Notes under the pieces: model-generated
What the model saw: only the letters and a program-made list of their open reading frames with translations
The model's database searches: none
What the model was told of the DNA's origin: nothing
In this document: in pieces, positions 1-8,598 of the stretch
Layout: every line of letters starts with the position of its first letter
How positions within the stretch are numbered: position 1 is the first letter of the stretch
Position numbers and translations under genes: made by a program
DNA from: Parvularculaceae bacterium
Lineage (GTDB): Bacteria; Pseudomonadota; Alphaproteobacteria; Caulobacterales; Parvularculaceae
DNA: 42,362 bases
Assembly: GCA_021776435.1 (NCBI GenBank)
Contig: JAJFFW010000123.1
Location: 1 to 42,362, forward strand
Direction of reading: 5' to 3'

Positions 1-125
1 ACCTCAAAAGGTTGGCGCCAAGAACTGTCGATGATCTTTGGAAGGCGGCGGGAAAAGTGTGTGTCCTGTTCAAACCAGACGAGTGCACAAACTTCTTCAC
101 AGAAGATGGATATGGACCAGCCTAA
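1..125 (+). CDS. IS630-family transposase, C-terminal fragment (cut by window edge)
   Basis: The frame beginning at base 3 is open to a TAA at 123-125 and gives about 40 residues. It includes a RTVDDLWKAAGK stretch followed by ECTNFF and a GYGPA end. This matches my memory of the C-terminus of IS630/Tc1-type DDE transposases, which end with an (R/T)-hydrophobic-W-x-A-hydrophobic segment, then an EC-x-N-(Y/F)-F box and a GY terminus. The catalytic domain lies outside the window, so I cannot say whether the element is intact. The stop codon is directly followed by TCGGAAACGCTCTA (127-140), which is probably part of the element's terminal inverted repeat. No other mobile gene is visible nearby. 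Confidence 0.7.
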   Translation, partial: LKRLAPRTVDDLWKAAGKVCVLFKPDECTNFFTEDGYGPA

Positions 126-141
126 ATCGGAAACGCTCTAG
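123..141. repeat. Probable terminal inverted repeat of the IS630-type element
   Basis: Read from the outside, this segment starts CTAGAGCGTTTCC and overlaps the transposase stop codon. The 14 bases at 127-140 recur exactly at 16365-16378, at the edge of a palindromic repeat. IS630 elements insert at TA or CTAG, which fits the CTAG at this end. The other end of the element is outside the window, so the inverted repeat itself cannot be confirmed here. Confidence 0.45.
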
Positions 142-156
142 CTTGTTGATTCATTG

Positions 157-214
157 ACCCCCTCACCCGGAAACGGCTTCTCCGTTTCCGACCTCTCCCC
201 AAAGGGGAGAGGTG
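157..214. repeat. Dispersed double-hairpin intergenic repeat
   Basis: Two perfect hairpins stand side by side. GGAAACGG (169-176) pairs with CCGTTTCC (182-189) around a 5-base loop. CCTCTCCCC (192-200) pairs with GGGGAGAGG (204-212) around AAA. The arrangement, with a flanking CCCCCTCACCC block, resembles a REP-like intergenic sequence common in alphaproteobacterial genomes. It lies about 45 bases beyond the stop of the minus-strand peptidase gene and could act as a transcript end, although no T-run follows the stems. Confidence 0.6.
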
Positions 215-259
215 AAGTTCCATATGCGCCACATGAGTCAACATTTACGCAAGTTGGCG

Positions 260-2212
260 TTACTCGACCGTAAACAGATCTTCAATAAACAATGCCACCG
301 CCTCGGTCATGGCGTCGCGATTGGATTTTTTGCGAAAACCATGGCCTTCGTCTTTCGCCGCCATATACCAGACCTCGCCGCCATTGGCGCGCACCTTCGC
401 GAGGATTTGCTCAGCCTCCGTATACGGCACGCGCGGATCGTTTATACCCTGAATGACAAAGAGCGGTTTGGATATTTTGTCCGCGTGATTGAGCGGCGCA
501 ATGCTCTCAAGAAAGGCGCGCATTTCTGGAATGCGTTCATCGCCATATTCCGGCCGGCGCAGATCACGGCGATACTCGGCTGTATTTTCGAGGAAAGTCA
601 CGAAGTTCGAAATACCGACAATATCAACAGCGCCGGCAAGCCGGTCATTGAAGTGAACCATCGAAGCGAGAACCATATAGCCACCATAGGATCCGCCATA
701 GACCATGATCCGGTTTTTATCGAGATCGCCCTGCGTTTCAACCCAATCGAGCAAAGCGCCGATATCTTTGACCGAGTCTTCACGCTTCATGCCGTTATCG
801 AGCTGCACATAGGTTTTCCCGAAACCGGAAGATCCACGCACATTGGGTACGATGATCGCGGCGCCTAATTCGTTGGCCCAGAACTGATAGGTTGAAGAGA
901 AGGTCGGCCTCGCTTGCCCTTCCGGTCCACCATGGATCGAAACAATCACCGGATGGGGACCTTCGCCTTCTGGTTTGTAAATGAAGCCGGGGATCTGACG
1001 GGATTCGTCATTGACGGTGTCGAAGGTTGGATAATCGAAAAATTCAGGTTGAATGAAACTGCTGGAATCCAGACCGCCGACTTCGCTTTCCGTCCAGCGC
1101 TCAAGCGCAGACCGGTTGCGACCAAGCAACCATGTATAAACATCACCGGGGGAGTCGGCTGCATTCAGTGAAAAGCCGATCTGCGATCCGTCCGGGCGAT
1201 AGTCGAGCCCGCCGATGACGCCCGGCGGCAGGTCCGGCGCCGGTAAAGCGCGGTCATCGCGTGTGCGGCGAATGTGAAGCCGTGACCGGCCCGCCTCATT
1301 GGTGACGAAAGCGTATGACTTACCATCAGGAGAGATCCTTATCGCGCCAACATCCCAGTCGATTTCGCTCGTGAGGTTTTGTTTGACACGGCTCGCGATG
1401 TCATAGCGGTAGAGGTCCAGGAATTCACCGCCTTCATCTGATGTGAAATAGATCGACTGGCCGTCATGGGAAAATTCTGCATTGCCAAAGGCAATTTTAT
1501 CATTAGACGGATTAACGCGAGTGGTTTCCCCGCTTGTTACATTAAGCAGATGAATCTCACTCTCGTTGATAGAGATGTAATGGAATAAAAGGAGCGAGAG
1601 ACCATCAGGCGACCAGCCGGATGGCGACCACCATCCATCGCCTTGAAAGGCAAGGCGGCGATTTTCCGGCGCATCAACGGCAGCAACGACAATCCCCCGT
1701 GTCGACCCCTCCAACGTCTTGTACCAGGCGAGCTGTGCGCCGTCCTGTGACCATGTGGGCGAACCCTGACGCCCTTCACCGTCAGAGATCATTTCCGACG
1801 CCCCGCGCGCGCGATCGAACAGGAAGACTTGATAGTTTTCATCACCGCCATTGTCGCGGGTGAAGGCGAAATGATTGGCGTCGGTTGGCGATGCGGCGAT
1901 CCCCCCGAGGGGTTCGTCATAAAAGGTGACTTGAGCGCGCGCGCCCATCGGTTGGGTGACAAAATGGATCTGGCTGGTTTCAGCAAAGCGTGTCGAGATA
2001 AAAATGCCGTCGCCATCCGCCGGAAATCCGGCCAAGCTTGCAGATCGGGTATTTTGATATTGGCGAAGGCGCTCGCTCAGTGCGGGTGGTGTCTCGGGCA
2101 CGTTTTCAAGAATGAGATTGCCCTTTTCAATCCGCTCCGCCGCCCAGGTGTTCGCACTTGCACTTGCAAGAAGCGTGGCTGTAATTGCAAAAATGATCTG
2201 CCGGTTTTTCAT
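260..2212 (-). CDS. Secreted S9-family prolyl oligopeptidase-like serine peptidase
   Basis: This is a 650-residue peptidase of the prolyl oligopeptidase clan, probably cleaving short peptides in the periplasm. Residues 1-24 form a Sec signal peptide: MKNR, a hydrophobic core, then an AxA-like cleavage region. Residues about 40-390 are a seven-bladed beta-propeller of the TolB/WD type, with blocks such as SPDGKSYAF. The C-terminal alpha/beta hydrolase domain carries the nucleophile in GGSYGG (Ser508), Asp592 in GINDPRVP and His624 in DEGHGF, so the catalytic triad is complete. The open frame extends 110 codons further upstream, but I place the start at the ATG at 2212. It has a GAGGGG ribosome site just before it and begins the signal peptide, whereas the upstream extension looks non-coding. 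The gene diverges from the acyl-CoA dehydrogenase gene across 168 bases. The exact substrate is unknown. Confidence 0.9.
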   Translation of the reverse strand: MKNRQIIFAITATLLASASANTWAAERIEKGNLILENVPETPPALSERLRQYQNTRSASLAGFPADGDGIFISTRFAETSQIHFVTQPMGARAQVTFYDEPLGGIAASPTDANHFAFTRDNGGDENYQVFLFDRARGASEMISDGEGRQGSPTWSQDGAQLAWYKTLEGSTRGIVVAAVDAPENRRLAFQGDGWWSPSGWSPDGLSLLLFHYISINESEIHLLNVTSGETTRVNPSNDKIAFGNAEFSHDGQSIYFTSDEGGEFLDLYRYDIASRVKQNLTSEIDWDVGAIRISPDGKSYAFVTNEAGRSRLHIRRTRDDRALPAPDLPPGVIGGLDYRPDGSQIGFSLNAADSPGDVYTWLLGRNRSALERWTESEVGGLDSSSFIQPEFFDYPTFDTVNDESRQIPGFIYKPEGEGPHPVIVSIHGGPEGQARPTFSSTYQFWANELGAAIIVPNVRGSSGFGKTYVQLDNGMKREDSVKDIGALLDWVETQGDLDKNRIMVYGGSYGGYMVLASMVHFNDRLAGAVDIVGISNFVTFLENTAEYRRDLRRPEYGDERIPEMRAFLESIAPLNHADKISKPLFVIQGINDPRVPYTEAEQILAKVRANGGEVWYMAAKDEGHGFRKKSNRDAMTEAVALFIEDLFTVE

Positions 2213-2380
2213 GTGGCCCCTCTTTAAAACGTGATTCAGCGGGGGGAGCATACCGACAATGGACCCATAGCCCAAGTCCGATTCAAGGGAATTCCAAGTG
2301 TTCCTATGCATCGGCTCCAATTTCAAAAATGAACTGTCACGCTTGGTTGACGCGCGACGCCTCGGAGAGGACAAAAACCT

Positions 2381-3556
2381 ATGACTGGAGTTCTCGGCTT
2401 TAACACGACCCGCCTCGCCTCGCCGCATCTGACGCCCGCCCATGAAGCATGGCGGCAGACTGTTCGCACCTTTGTCGACCGTGAGATCATGCCTCACGTC
2501 AATGAATGGGACGAAGCCGGAGAGTTTCCACGTTCGCTCCACAAAAAGGCGGCTGAGGTTGGCTTGATCGGCGTGGGTTATCCGGAGGATTTGGGCGGCA
2601 TATCAGAAGATATTGATGTCTTTCACTCCATGATCGCAGCGGAAGAGCTTTCGCGCACCGGCGCTGGCGGGCTTGTCGCCGGATTGATGACACACGGCAT
2701 TGGCTTGCCACCGATCATCGCTCTCGGATCTGAAGACCTCAAACGACGGATCGCCCCTTCTGTTCTAAGTGGTGAAAAACTCATTGCGCTTTGCGTCACC
2801 GAACCGTCCGGGGGGTCCGACGTCGCCAATCTGAAGACCAGGGCGGTGCGCGATGGCGATCACTACAGTGTGAACGGTGAAAAGACATTTATCACCACAG
2901 GCATGCGCGCCGATTATCTGACCGTTGCAGTTCGAACGGGCGGCGACGGCGCCGCCGGGATTTCGTTTTTGTTGGTGGAAACGGATCGTCCGGGCGTCTC
3001 CCGAACCCCTTTGAAGAAGATGGGTTGGTGGATGTCCGACACAGCGAGCATTCACTTTGACGACGTCAAAGTTCCCGTTGAAAATCTCATTGGCATAGAA
3101 AACCAGGGGTTTCTTGGCATTGTAGCGAACTTCAATATGGAACGTTTGTCGATGTCTGCTCAGGCGGTTGCATTCGCTCGCGTGTGTATCGAGGACGCCG
3201 CGATCTGGGCCCGTGAACGCCACACATTCGGTAAGCCCCTCGCGAAGCATCAGGTGATTCGTCACAAGTTTTCAGAAATGGTCCGTAGAGTGAACGCCAC
3301 CTCGGCCTATCTTGATAACTGCGCGTGGCGTGTCAAAAATGGCCAGTCCCCGATAAGTGATCTTTCCCTCTTGAAAGTTCAGGCGACCCGCACGATGGAA
3401 TTTTGCGCCCGCGAAGCCATGCAAATTTTAGGCGGCGCAGGGTTTATGCGCGGACATCGCGTAGAACGCATTTACCGCGAAGTGCGTGTGATGGCGATTG
3501 GCGGCGGATCGGAAGAAATTATGAACGATCTCGCCGCTCGACAGATGGGCCTTTAA
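2381..3556 (+). CDS. Acyl-CoA dehydrogenase
   Basis: This 391-residue flavoenzyme has the full acyl-CoA dehydrogenase length. It oxidises an acyl-CoA to the 2-enoyl-CoA and passes electrons to ETF. Visible signatures are CVTEPSGGSD (substrate/FAD region, about 138-147), NGEKTFITTG (about 165-174), the helix RERHTFGKPLAKHQ (about 278-291) and the C-terminal QILGGAGFMRGH. At the position where medium- and short-chain enzymes carry the catalytic Glu in YEGTSE, this protein has Gly374 (IGGGSE). Instead Glu254 sits in NMERLSMSA. That arrangement is known from isovaleryl-CoA and long-chain dehydrogenases, so the base has probably moved rather than been lost. A GGAGAGG ribosome site lies 10 bases before the ATG. 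Substrate chain length cannot be read from sequence. Confidence 0.92.
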   Translation: MTGVLGFNTTRLASPHLTPAHEAWRQTVRTFVDREIMPHVNEWDEAGEFPRSLHKKAAEVGLIGVGYPEDLGGISEDIDVFHSMIAAEELSRTGAGGLVAGLMTHGIGLPPIIALGSEDLKRRIAPSVLSGEKLIALCVTEPSGGSDVANLKTRAVRDGDHYSVNGEKTFITTGMRADYLTVAVRTGGDGAAGISFLLVETDRPGVSRTPLKKMGWWMSDTASIHFDDVKVPVENLIGIENQGFLGIVANFNMERLSMSAQAVAFARVCIEDAAIWARERHTFGKPLAKHQVIRHKFSEMVRRVNATSAYLDNCAWRVKNGQSPISDLSLLKVQATRTMEFCAREAMQILGGAGFMRGHRVERIYREVRVMAIGGGSEEIMNDLAARQMGL

Positions 3557-3616
3557 CATTCGGTCCTCTAAGGGAAAGCTAAATCCCTTCGGCCTATTCC
3601 CCTTCTCGCGGGAACA

Positions 3617-4540
3617 TTAATCGACCGGGTCGAGCCAACCCCATTCATCTTCCGTCTCACCGGTGAAGAGCCCGAAGAAGGCGTCTTGTATTTGCCGGGT
3701 GATGGGACGTTCACCAGAACCGACAGCAAGACGATCGACGGACCGCACCGGCGTCACTTCGGCGGCCGTACCGGTAAGGAACATCTCATCAGCTGCGTAG
3801 AGCATTTCGCGTGGGATCGCCTGTTCAACCACTTCGTAGCCGAGTTTGCGGGCGAGCGTCATCACTGTATCGCGGGTAATGCCGGTCAGAATCGATGCGC
3901 CTGCCGGTGGCGTGATTAACCGGCCTTTGATGGCGATGAACAGGTTTTCTCCGGCGCCTTCGCTGACCAAACCGTCGTGGGAAAGGCCAATACCTTCGGC
4001 GAATCCCCGATCCTTCGCTTCCATCGACACAAGACGGCTCGACAGGTAATTGCCTGCCGCTTTAACACCAGCGGGAATTGTTCCGGGCGCCGAGCGCCTC
4101 CAGCTTGAAACGGCGACGTCGATGCCGTTTTTCAACCCTTCTTCTCCCAGATACGCGCCCCATGGAAACGCCGCAATGACCAAATCGGTATCGCACGCCT
4201 GTGAAGCCGGCCCCATCTCACCGTAACCAAGAAAGGCAATCGGCCTGATATAAGCGGAATCAAGTCCGTTTTCGCGAACAACATCTCTGCAAACCTGCAT
4301 CAGCTCATCAACAGAATATCCGATGTTGATCTTGTATACGCGTGAGGAGAACATCAGGCGCTCGATATGCTCGCGATTGCGAAAAACCACGACACCTTTG
4401 TGCTTGGTGTTATAGGCGCGCATGCCTTCAAAAACGCCTGATCCGTAGTGGAGCCCATGGGTGAGAACATGGGTTGTCGCCTCAGCCCATGGAACCATCT
4501 TCCCATTGCGCCAGATAAATTGAGCTTCTTGTATCGGCAT
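3617..4540 (-). CDS. ilvE: Branched-chain amino acid aminotransferase
   Basis: This is a 307-residue fold-type IV PLP aminotransferase that interconverts leucine, isoleucine and valine with their 2-oxo acids, in the cytoplasm. The N-terminus has the HGLHYGSGVFEGMRAY block characteristic of IlvE. The PLP-binding lysine is Lys160 in GVKAAGNYLSS. The downstream EGAGENLF and LTGITRDTV motifs bind the cofactor phosphate. The start is the ATG at 4540, and length and N-terminus match the family. It converges on the acyl-CoA dehydrogenase gene, with 60 bases between stops that include a weak AAGGGA/TCCCTT inverted repeat. A possible 47-codon ORF ends 15 bases upstream on the same strand. Both this gene and the neighbouring dehydrogenase could serve branched-chain amino acid metabolism, but they are not in one operon. 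Confidence 0.95.
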   Translation of the reverse strand: MPIQEAQFIWRNGKMVPWAEATTHVLTHGLHYGSGVFEGMRAYNTKHKGVVVFRNREHIERLMFSSRVYKINIGYSVDELMQVCRDVVRENGLDSAYIRPIAFLGYGEMGPASQACDTDLVIAAFPWGAYLGEEGLKNGIDVAVSSWRRSAPGTIPAGVKAAGNYLSSRLVSMEAKDRGFAEGIGLSHDGLVSEGAGENLFIAIKGRLITPPAGASILTGITRDTVMTLARKLGYEVVEQAIPREMLYAADEMFLTGTAAEVTPVRSVDRLAVGSGERPITRQIQDAFFGLFTGETEDEWGWLDPVD

Positions 4541-4555
4541 TTTTTACTGTTCCAG

Positions 4556-4699
4556 TCATGTGCGCACCCGAACGACATCTAGAGTGGCGCGTTCAGGCAT
4601 TGGTTTCAGTCCCGGTCGCCCTTCATTTTCGGGATCCTCGCGGATCAACCGGTCGACCGCATCGAGATAGGCATAGCCGCTGGCGAGAACAATATCCAT
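4556..4699 (-). CDS. Possible small ORF upstream of ilvE, 47 residues, unknown
   Basis: A short frame starting MDIVLASGYAYLDAVDRL and ending DVVRVRT stops 15 bases before the ilvE start. Third codon positions are mostly G or C, and the composition is acidic-basic and soluble, like a real protein. The ATG at 4699 has only a weak GAG before it. The frame stays open to a GTG at 4750, which would add 17 less convincing residues. I do not recognise a family. It could be a small translated leader, a short independent protein, or the surviving end of a decayed gene. Nothing convincing lies between 4751 and 4917 on either strand. Confidence 0.35.
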   Translation of the reverse strand: MDIVLASGYAYLDAVDRLIREDPENEGRPGLKPMPERATLDVVRVRT

Positions 4700-4914
4700 C
4701 TCGTCGCCAGAACCGTGAATGGAATGCCTCTTATATTGTGGCCGCACCACTTGCCCAGCCCTTTGACTGCCGTCGCTGCGAAACTGTTCACCCTTTCATC
4801 AAGGGGCAAAAAACTCCTGAACGCGCAATGCTGGAAACAACCCTGTTTGGCAGTGGGTCGAATCTTCTTGGGCAATTCAAAACTATTTTATGCGATGGGC
4901 CGCTGCTGGCAGAC

Positions 4915-4951
4915 GCAAAAACCCCGCTCGGGGGCAACGAACGGGGTCTTT
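4915..4951 (-). terminator. Rho-independent terminator after the 49-residue ORF
   Basis: ACCCCGCTCG (4921-4930) faces CGAACGGGGT (4938-4947) around a 7-base loop. Read on the minus strand the one imperfect pair is a G-U wobble and the stem is followed by TTTTTGC. Read on the plus strand the same position is a C-A mismatch, followed by CTTTTG. The structure therefore suits minus-strand transcription best, ending 22 bases past the small membrane ORF at 4973-5122, but may work in both directions. Confidence 0.7.
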
Positions 4952-4972
4952 TGACAACAATGTGCGTACGAC

Positions 4973-5122
4973 TCAGGGAGCCCAACTGAGAAAGGACCCG
5001 TTCCGAAGAAGCCCGTTGTTCAGAAGAAAGAGACCAAAAAGTACTGCCGACGCTCCAAATGCAAAGATATGCGACATGTCCACAAGCGTCTGGAGGGCAA
5101 GCACCCGCGTGTTCCGTCTCAT
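4973..5122 (-). CDS. Small predicted membrane protein, 49 residues
   Basis: Not a known family to me. The frame runs from an ATG at 5122 to a TGA at 4973-4975. It has a basic N-terminus (MRRNTR), then a hydrophobic stretch of about 20 residues around FAFGASAVLFGLFLLNNG (about 20-37), and a short polar end with SWAP. That is the layout of a one-segment inner-membrane protein with the N-terminus inside. A good terminator follows 22 bases after the stop, which supports a transcribed unit. The ribosome site is weak (TAAGA), and an overlapping ATG lies 11 bases upstream in another frame. It diverges from proB across 123 bases. Confidence 0.45.
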   Translation of the reverse strand: MRRNTRVLALQTLVDMSHIFAFGASAVLFGLFLLNNGLLRNGSFLSWAP

Positions 5123-5245
5123 TGTATCTGCATCTTAAAAGTCATTCGGCATTCAGACTTTCTTCTCACAGCCGACCTAAGTATCAACATGCTAGGCTAT
5201 GGATTAGGTTGACACAAGCAGAAACAAGCGCCTTTCAATTATTTC

Positions 5246-6418
5246 ATGAACGAAAATGCTGCAAAATCACACCCTACAGCGTCGGAGCGACTCTCCGTTG
5301 CTCGACGGGTCGTCTTAAAAATTGGATCCACTTTGCTGATCGGGCCTGATGGGACAGTCAACCGCAAGTGGCTCAGCGGCTTTGCCACCGATACTGCGCA
5401 ATTGAAGGCGGCAGGATCCGAAGTCATCATCGTGACGTCGGGCGCCGTCGCGCTTGGTCGTCGCCGGCTCGGTTTGAGCGGTCGTTTACGGCTTGAAGAA
5501 AAGCAAGCCGCCGCTGCTGCTGGGCAGGCCCATTTGGTCGAAGCCTGGCAAGACGCATTCTCCCCTCACGGTGTCTGTGTCGCGCAGCTTCTCTTAACGC
5601 TGGAGGATACAGAACACCGCAAGCGCTATCTGAACGCGCGCGCAACACTCGAGACTTTGATCGATCTCGGCGCCACCCCATTGATCAATGAAAATGATAC
5701 TGTCGCCACGGCAGAAATCCGTTACGGCGATAATGACCGCCTCGCCGCCCATTCCGCACAGATGGCGGGTGCGGATTTGCTAATATTATTTTCTGATGTT
5801 GACGGTTTGTACACGGCCGATCCGCGCCTCGTAAAAAACGCCGAACACATTCCCCATGTCAATGACATCACCCCTGCCATCGAAGCCATGGCGAGCGACC
5901 CCAACCACGAAACGGATGCGGGTACAGGCGGGATGACGGCAAAGTTAGCGGCGGCAAGAATAGCCACCACCGCCGGCGCCTGCGTCATCGTTGCTCGTGG
6001 AAGCGGTGATCGCCCGATTAACGCGCTCAAAGCCGGCGCGCGCGCCACGGTCTTTAACCCGCAATCAACGCCGGAGCGTGCGCGGCGTCAATGGATCGGC
6101 GGGCGTTTGAAACCAGCGGGATCCATCCATATCGACGACGGTGCAGCCCTGGCGCTGTCGCGCGGCGCCAGCCTCCTGCCCGCTGGCGTGATACGGATCG
6201 ATGGTGATTTTGCCAAAGGAGATGCAGTCTCCGTTATCGGACCAGAAAATGATTTATTAGGGCAAGGACTTTGCGCTTATGGCGCCATAGACGCCCGTCT
6301 CATCGCCGGCCGGAAATCTGAAGACATTGAAGCGATCCTCGGTTATCGCCGACGTTCAGCAATGATTCACCGGGATGACTTGGCGCTCATTGTAAGGCTG
6401 AAAGGCAAAGCCCCATGA
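5246..6418 (+). CDS. proB: Glutamate 5-kinase
   Basis: This 390-residue enzyme catalyses the first step of proline synthesis, phosphorylating glutamate to gamma-glutamyl phosphate. The amino acid kinase domain covers about residues 15-270, with [23 protein letters not shown], the substrate loop LINENDTVA and the [14 protein letters not shown] block. The RNA-binding-like PUA domain follows at about 290-375, as in the long form of the enzyme. The stop overlaps the start of proA in ATGA, so the two are translationally coupled. No clear Shine-Dalgarno sequence precedes the ATG. The start is chosen because the kinase core begins about 20 residues later. In this family activity is usually feedback-inhibited by proline. 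Confidence 0.96.
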   Translation: MNENAAKSHPTASERLSVARRVVLKIGSTLLIGPDGTVNRKWLSGFATDTAQLKAAGSEVIIVTSGAVALGRRRLGLSGRLRLEEKQAAAAAGQAHLVEAWQDAFSPHGVCVAQLLLTLEDTEHRKRYLNARATLETLIDLGATPLINENDTVATAEIRYGDNDRLAAHSAQMAGADLLILFSDVDGLYTADPRLVKNAEHIPHVNDITPAIEAMASDPNHETDAGTGGMTAKLAAARIATTAGACVIVARGSGDRPINALKAGARATVFNPQSTPERARRQWIGGRLKPAGSIHIDDGAALALSRGASLLPAGVIRIDGDFAKGDAVSVIGPENDLLGQGLCAYGAIDARLIAGRKSEDIEAILGYRRRSAMIHRDDLALIVRLKGKAP

Positions 6419-7704
6419 CCTCTAAAGAGAGTATCATTCACGATACCGACCTTTCTCGACAAATGGTGAAGATGGGCCAGGCGGCGCGACAAGCGGCGCG
6501 TCATCTTGCTCAGGCGAACCCGGCCGCAAAAGCGGATGCGATCAACGCCGCAGCCGACGCAATCGCCTCTCGTAAGACTGAAATCCTCGCCGCCAATAAG
6601 CGCGACCTCGAAGGGGCGAGCGAAAAAGGCCTTTCCACAGCCATGATTGACCGTCTGGCGCTCGATGATATGCGCGTTGAGGGTGTTATCAATACAGTGC
6701 GTGATGTGGCGCGATTGCCTGACATGATCGGCGATGTCATTTCGCAATGGGTCCGCCCCAACGGTTTAACAATTGAACGCGTGCGAATCCCGATCGGGGT
6801 CATCGCTGTTATTTACGAGAGCCGCCCCAACGTCACGGCGGATGCCGGGGTGCTTTGCTTAAAGTCAGGGAACGCTGCAATTTTGCGCGGCGGGTCTGAA
6901 AGCTTTCACACTTCGCAGGCGATTCATGCCTGTCTCGTCGAAGGATTGAGTAAAGCCGGTCTGCCTGAAGCGGCCATCCAATTCGTGCCAACGATCAATC
7001 GAGACGCCGTCGGTCATCTGCTTTCAGGTCTCAATGGGAATGTTGATCTTATTGTGCCCCGCGGCGGAAAATCTCTGGTGGCGCGCGTCAACATAGAAGC
7101 CCGTGCGCCCGTGCTCAGTCATCTCGACGGAATTTGCCATGTTTATATTGATCGTGAGGCTGATCGAGACAAAGCGATTGCAATCGCCGTCAATTCTAAA
7201 ATGCGGCGCACTGGAATTTGTGGGGCGGCGGAAACTCTGCTCATCGACCGCGCTGCAATAGACACTCACCTTAAGCCCGTTCTTGATGCATTGTCAGCGG
7301 CGGGCTGCGCCTTGCGAGGCGACGCATCTGTCCGAGCATATTATCCAACTGCGAGCCCTGCCGCCGAAAGCGATTGGTCAACGGAATATCTCGACAGCGT
7401 GATATCGGTCAAGGTCGTTGACGGCGTAGAGGGGGCGATCCGACACATTGATCAATATTCTTCAGGCCATACAGAGTCGATCATTACGGAAAATGCCCGA
7501 ACGTCTGAAAAATTCCTTGCCGAAGTTGATAGCGCCATCGTTATGCAAAATGCATCGACTCAATTTGCCGATGGTGGAGAGTTCGGATTGGGCGCCGAAA
7601 TTGGCATTGCCACGGGCCGCCTTCATGCGCGCGGGCCGGTAGGCGTTGAAGGTCTGACGACTTACAAATACGTCGTGCGCGGTGACGGGCAGACACGCCC
7701 GTGA
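6415..7704 (+). CDS. proA: Gamma-glutamyl phosphate reductase
   Basis: This 429-residue enzyme performs the second step of proline synthesis, NADPH-dependent reduction of gamma-glutamyl phosphate to glutamate semialdehyde, which cyclises spontaneously. It has the aldehyde dehydrogenase fold. The nucleophilic cysteine is Cys269 in [30 protein letters not shown] and [12 protein letters not shown] are conserved cofactor-binding blocks, and [13 protein letters not shown] is the usual C-terminal signature. It overlaps proB by four bases. The final proline enzyme, proC, is not in this window. Confidence 0.96.
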   Translation: MTSKESIIHDTDLSRQMVKMGQAARQAARHLAQANPAAKADAINAAADAIASRKTEILAANKRDLEGASEKGLSTAMIDRLALDDMRVEGVINTVRDVARLPDMIGDVISQWVRPNGLTIERVRIPIGVIAVIYESRPNVTADAGVLCLKSGNAAILRGGSESFHTSQAIHACLVEGLSKAGLPEAAIQFVPTINRDAVGHLLSGLNGNVDLIVPRGGKSLVARVNIEARAPVLSHLDGICHVYIDREADRDKAIAIAVNSKMRRTGICGAAETLLIDRAAIDTHLKPVLDALSAAGCALRGDASVRAYYPTASPAAESDWSTEYLDSVISVKVVDGVEGAIRHIDQYSSGHTESIITENARTSEKFLAEVDSAIVMQNASTQFADGGEFGLGAEIGIATGRLHARGPVGVEGLTTYKYVVRGDGQTRP

Positions 7705-7768
7705 GGCCTCACTGTTGCCCCTTTCTTCACGTCCGCTTATGGAAGTGACTTAAAAGAGGGGCGAGTGA

Positions 7769-8578
7769 ATGTCCGCAGAATCTTCCAAGACCTCATCCAA
7801 GATTGATGCGTTGCTTGAAATCATGGAAAAACTCAGATCGCCTGATAATGGTTGCCCATGGGATGTTGAACAAACCTTCCGCACCGTTGCGCCCTATACG
7901 ATCGAAGAAGCGTATGAAGTCGCCGACGCGATCGAACGCAGTGATTTAACGGCGCTCAAAGATGAATTGGGTGATCTGCTCTTTCAGGTCGTCTTCCATG
8001 CACAGATGGCGAAAGAGGAAGGCGCATTCGACTTTGCTGATGTGGCCGTTGCCATCTCCGACAAAATGATACGCCGCCACCCGCATGTGTTTGGCGGCGC
8101 GAAGTATCGGTCTGCGGAAGAGCAAATTCACGCCTGGGAATCACAAAAAGCGGAAGAACGCGCAAGTAAAGGCGTACAAAGCCTTCTCGATGATGTTTCT
8201 ATCGGCCTTCCCGGGTTGACCCGGGCGGTCAAACTTCAAAAGCGCGCTGCGCGCGTCGGTTTCGATTGGACGGAACCGGAAGCTGTTCTCGACAAAGTCG
8301 TCGAAGAGACCAGAGAACTCACCGAGGCGATGTCGACAGCGAACGTGGAGGATATTGAAGACGAATTCGGCGACCTGTTATTTGTGATGGCCAACCTTTC
8401 CCGACACCTCAAAATTGATCCGGAAGCAGCGATCCGTCGCGCCAATGAGAAATTCTCCCGCCGTTTCCGCCACATCGAGGACTGCCTGAACCGAGAGGGC
8501 CGTCGTCCCGAAGACGCATCGCTCGACGAGATGGAAGCTTTCTGGCGGGATGCAAAAATGCAGGAAAGAAAGACTTAG
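7769..8578 (+). CDS. mazG: Nucleoside triphosphate pyrophosphohydrolase MazG
   Basis: This 269-residue protein is an all-alpha NTP pyrophosphohydrolase that hydrolyses NTPs and dNTPs to monophosphate and pyrophosphate, cleaning the pool of aberrant nucleotides. It has the two tandem MazG domains of the classical enzyme. The first (about residues 18-130) has CPWDVEQTF, the metal-binding EEAYEVADAI and DELGDLLFQVVFHAQ. The second (about 165-250) has EETRELTEA and EDEFGDLLFVMANL. A GAGGGG ribosome site stands 9 bases before the ATG. It follows proA by 64 bases on the same strand and may share its transcript. It converges on the membrane protein gene at 8599 with 20 bases between them. Confidence 0.95.
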   Translation: MSAESSKTSSKIDALLEIMEKLRSPDNGCPWDVEQTFRTVAPYTIEEAYEVADAIERSDLTALKDELGDLLFQVVFHAQMAKEEGAFDFADVAVAISDKMIRRHPHVFGGAKYRSAEEQIHAWESQKAEERASKGVQSLLDDVSIGLPGLTRAVKLQKRAARVGFDWTEPEAVLDKVVEETRELTEAMSTANVEDIEDEFGDLLFVMANLSRHLKIDPEAAIRRANEKFSRRFRHIEDCLNREGRRPEDASLDEMEAFWRDAKMQERKT

Positions 8579-8598
8579 GCGTCATCGCGCCCAGCACT

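Noticed and set aside
212-868. 218-residue plus-strand frame opposite the S9 peptidase
   Set aside because: It is fully antisense to a well-supported catalytic domain with an intact triad, so it is a shadow.
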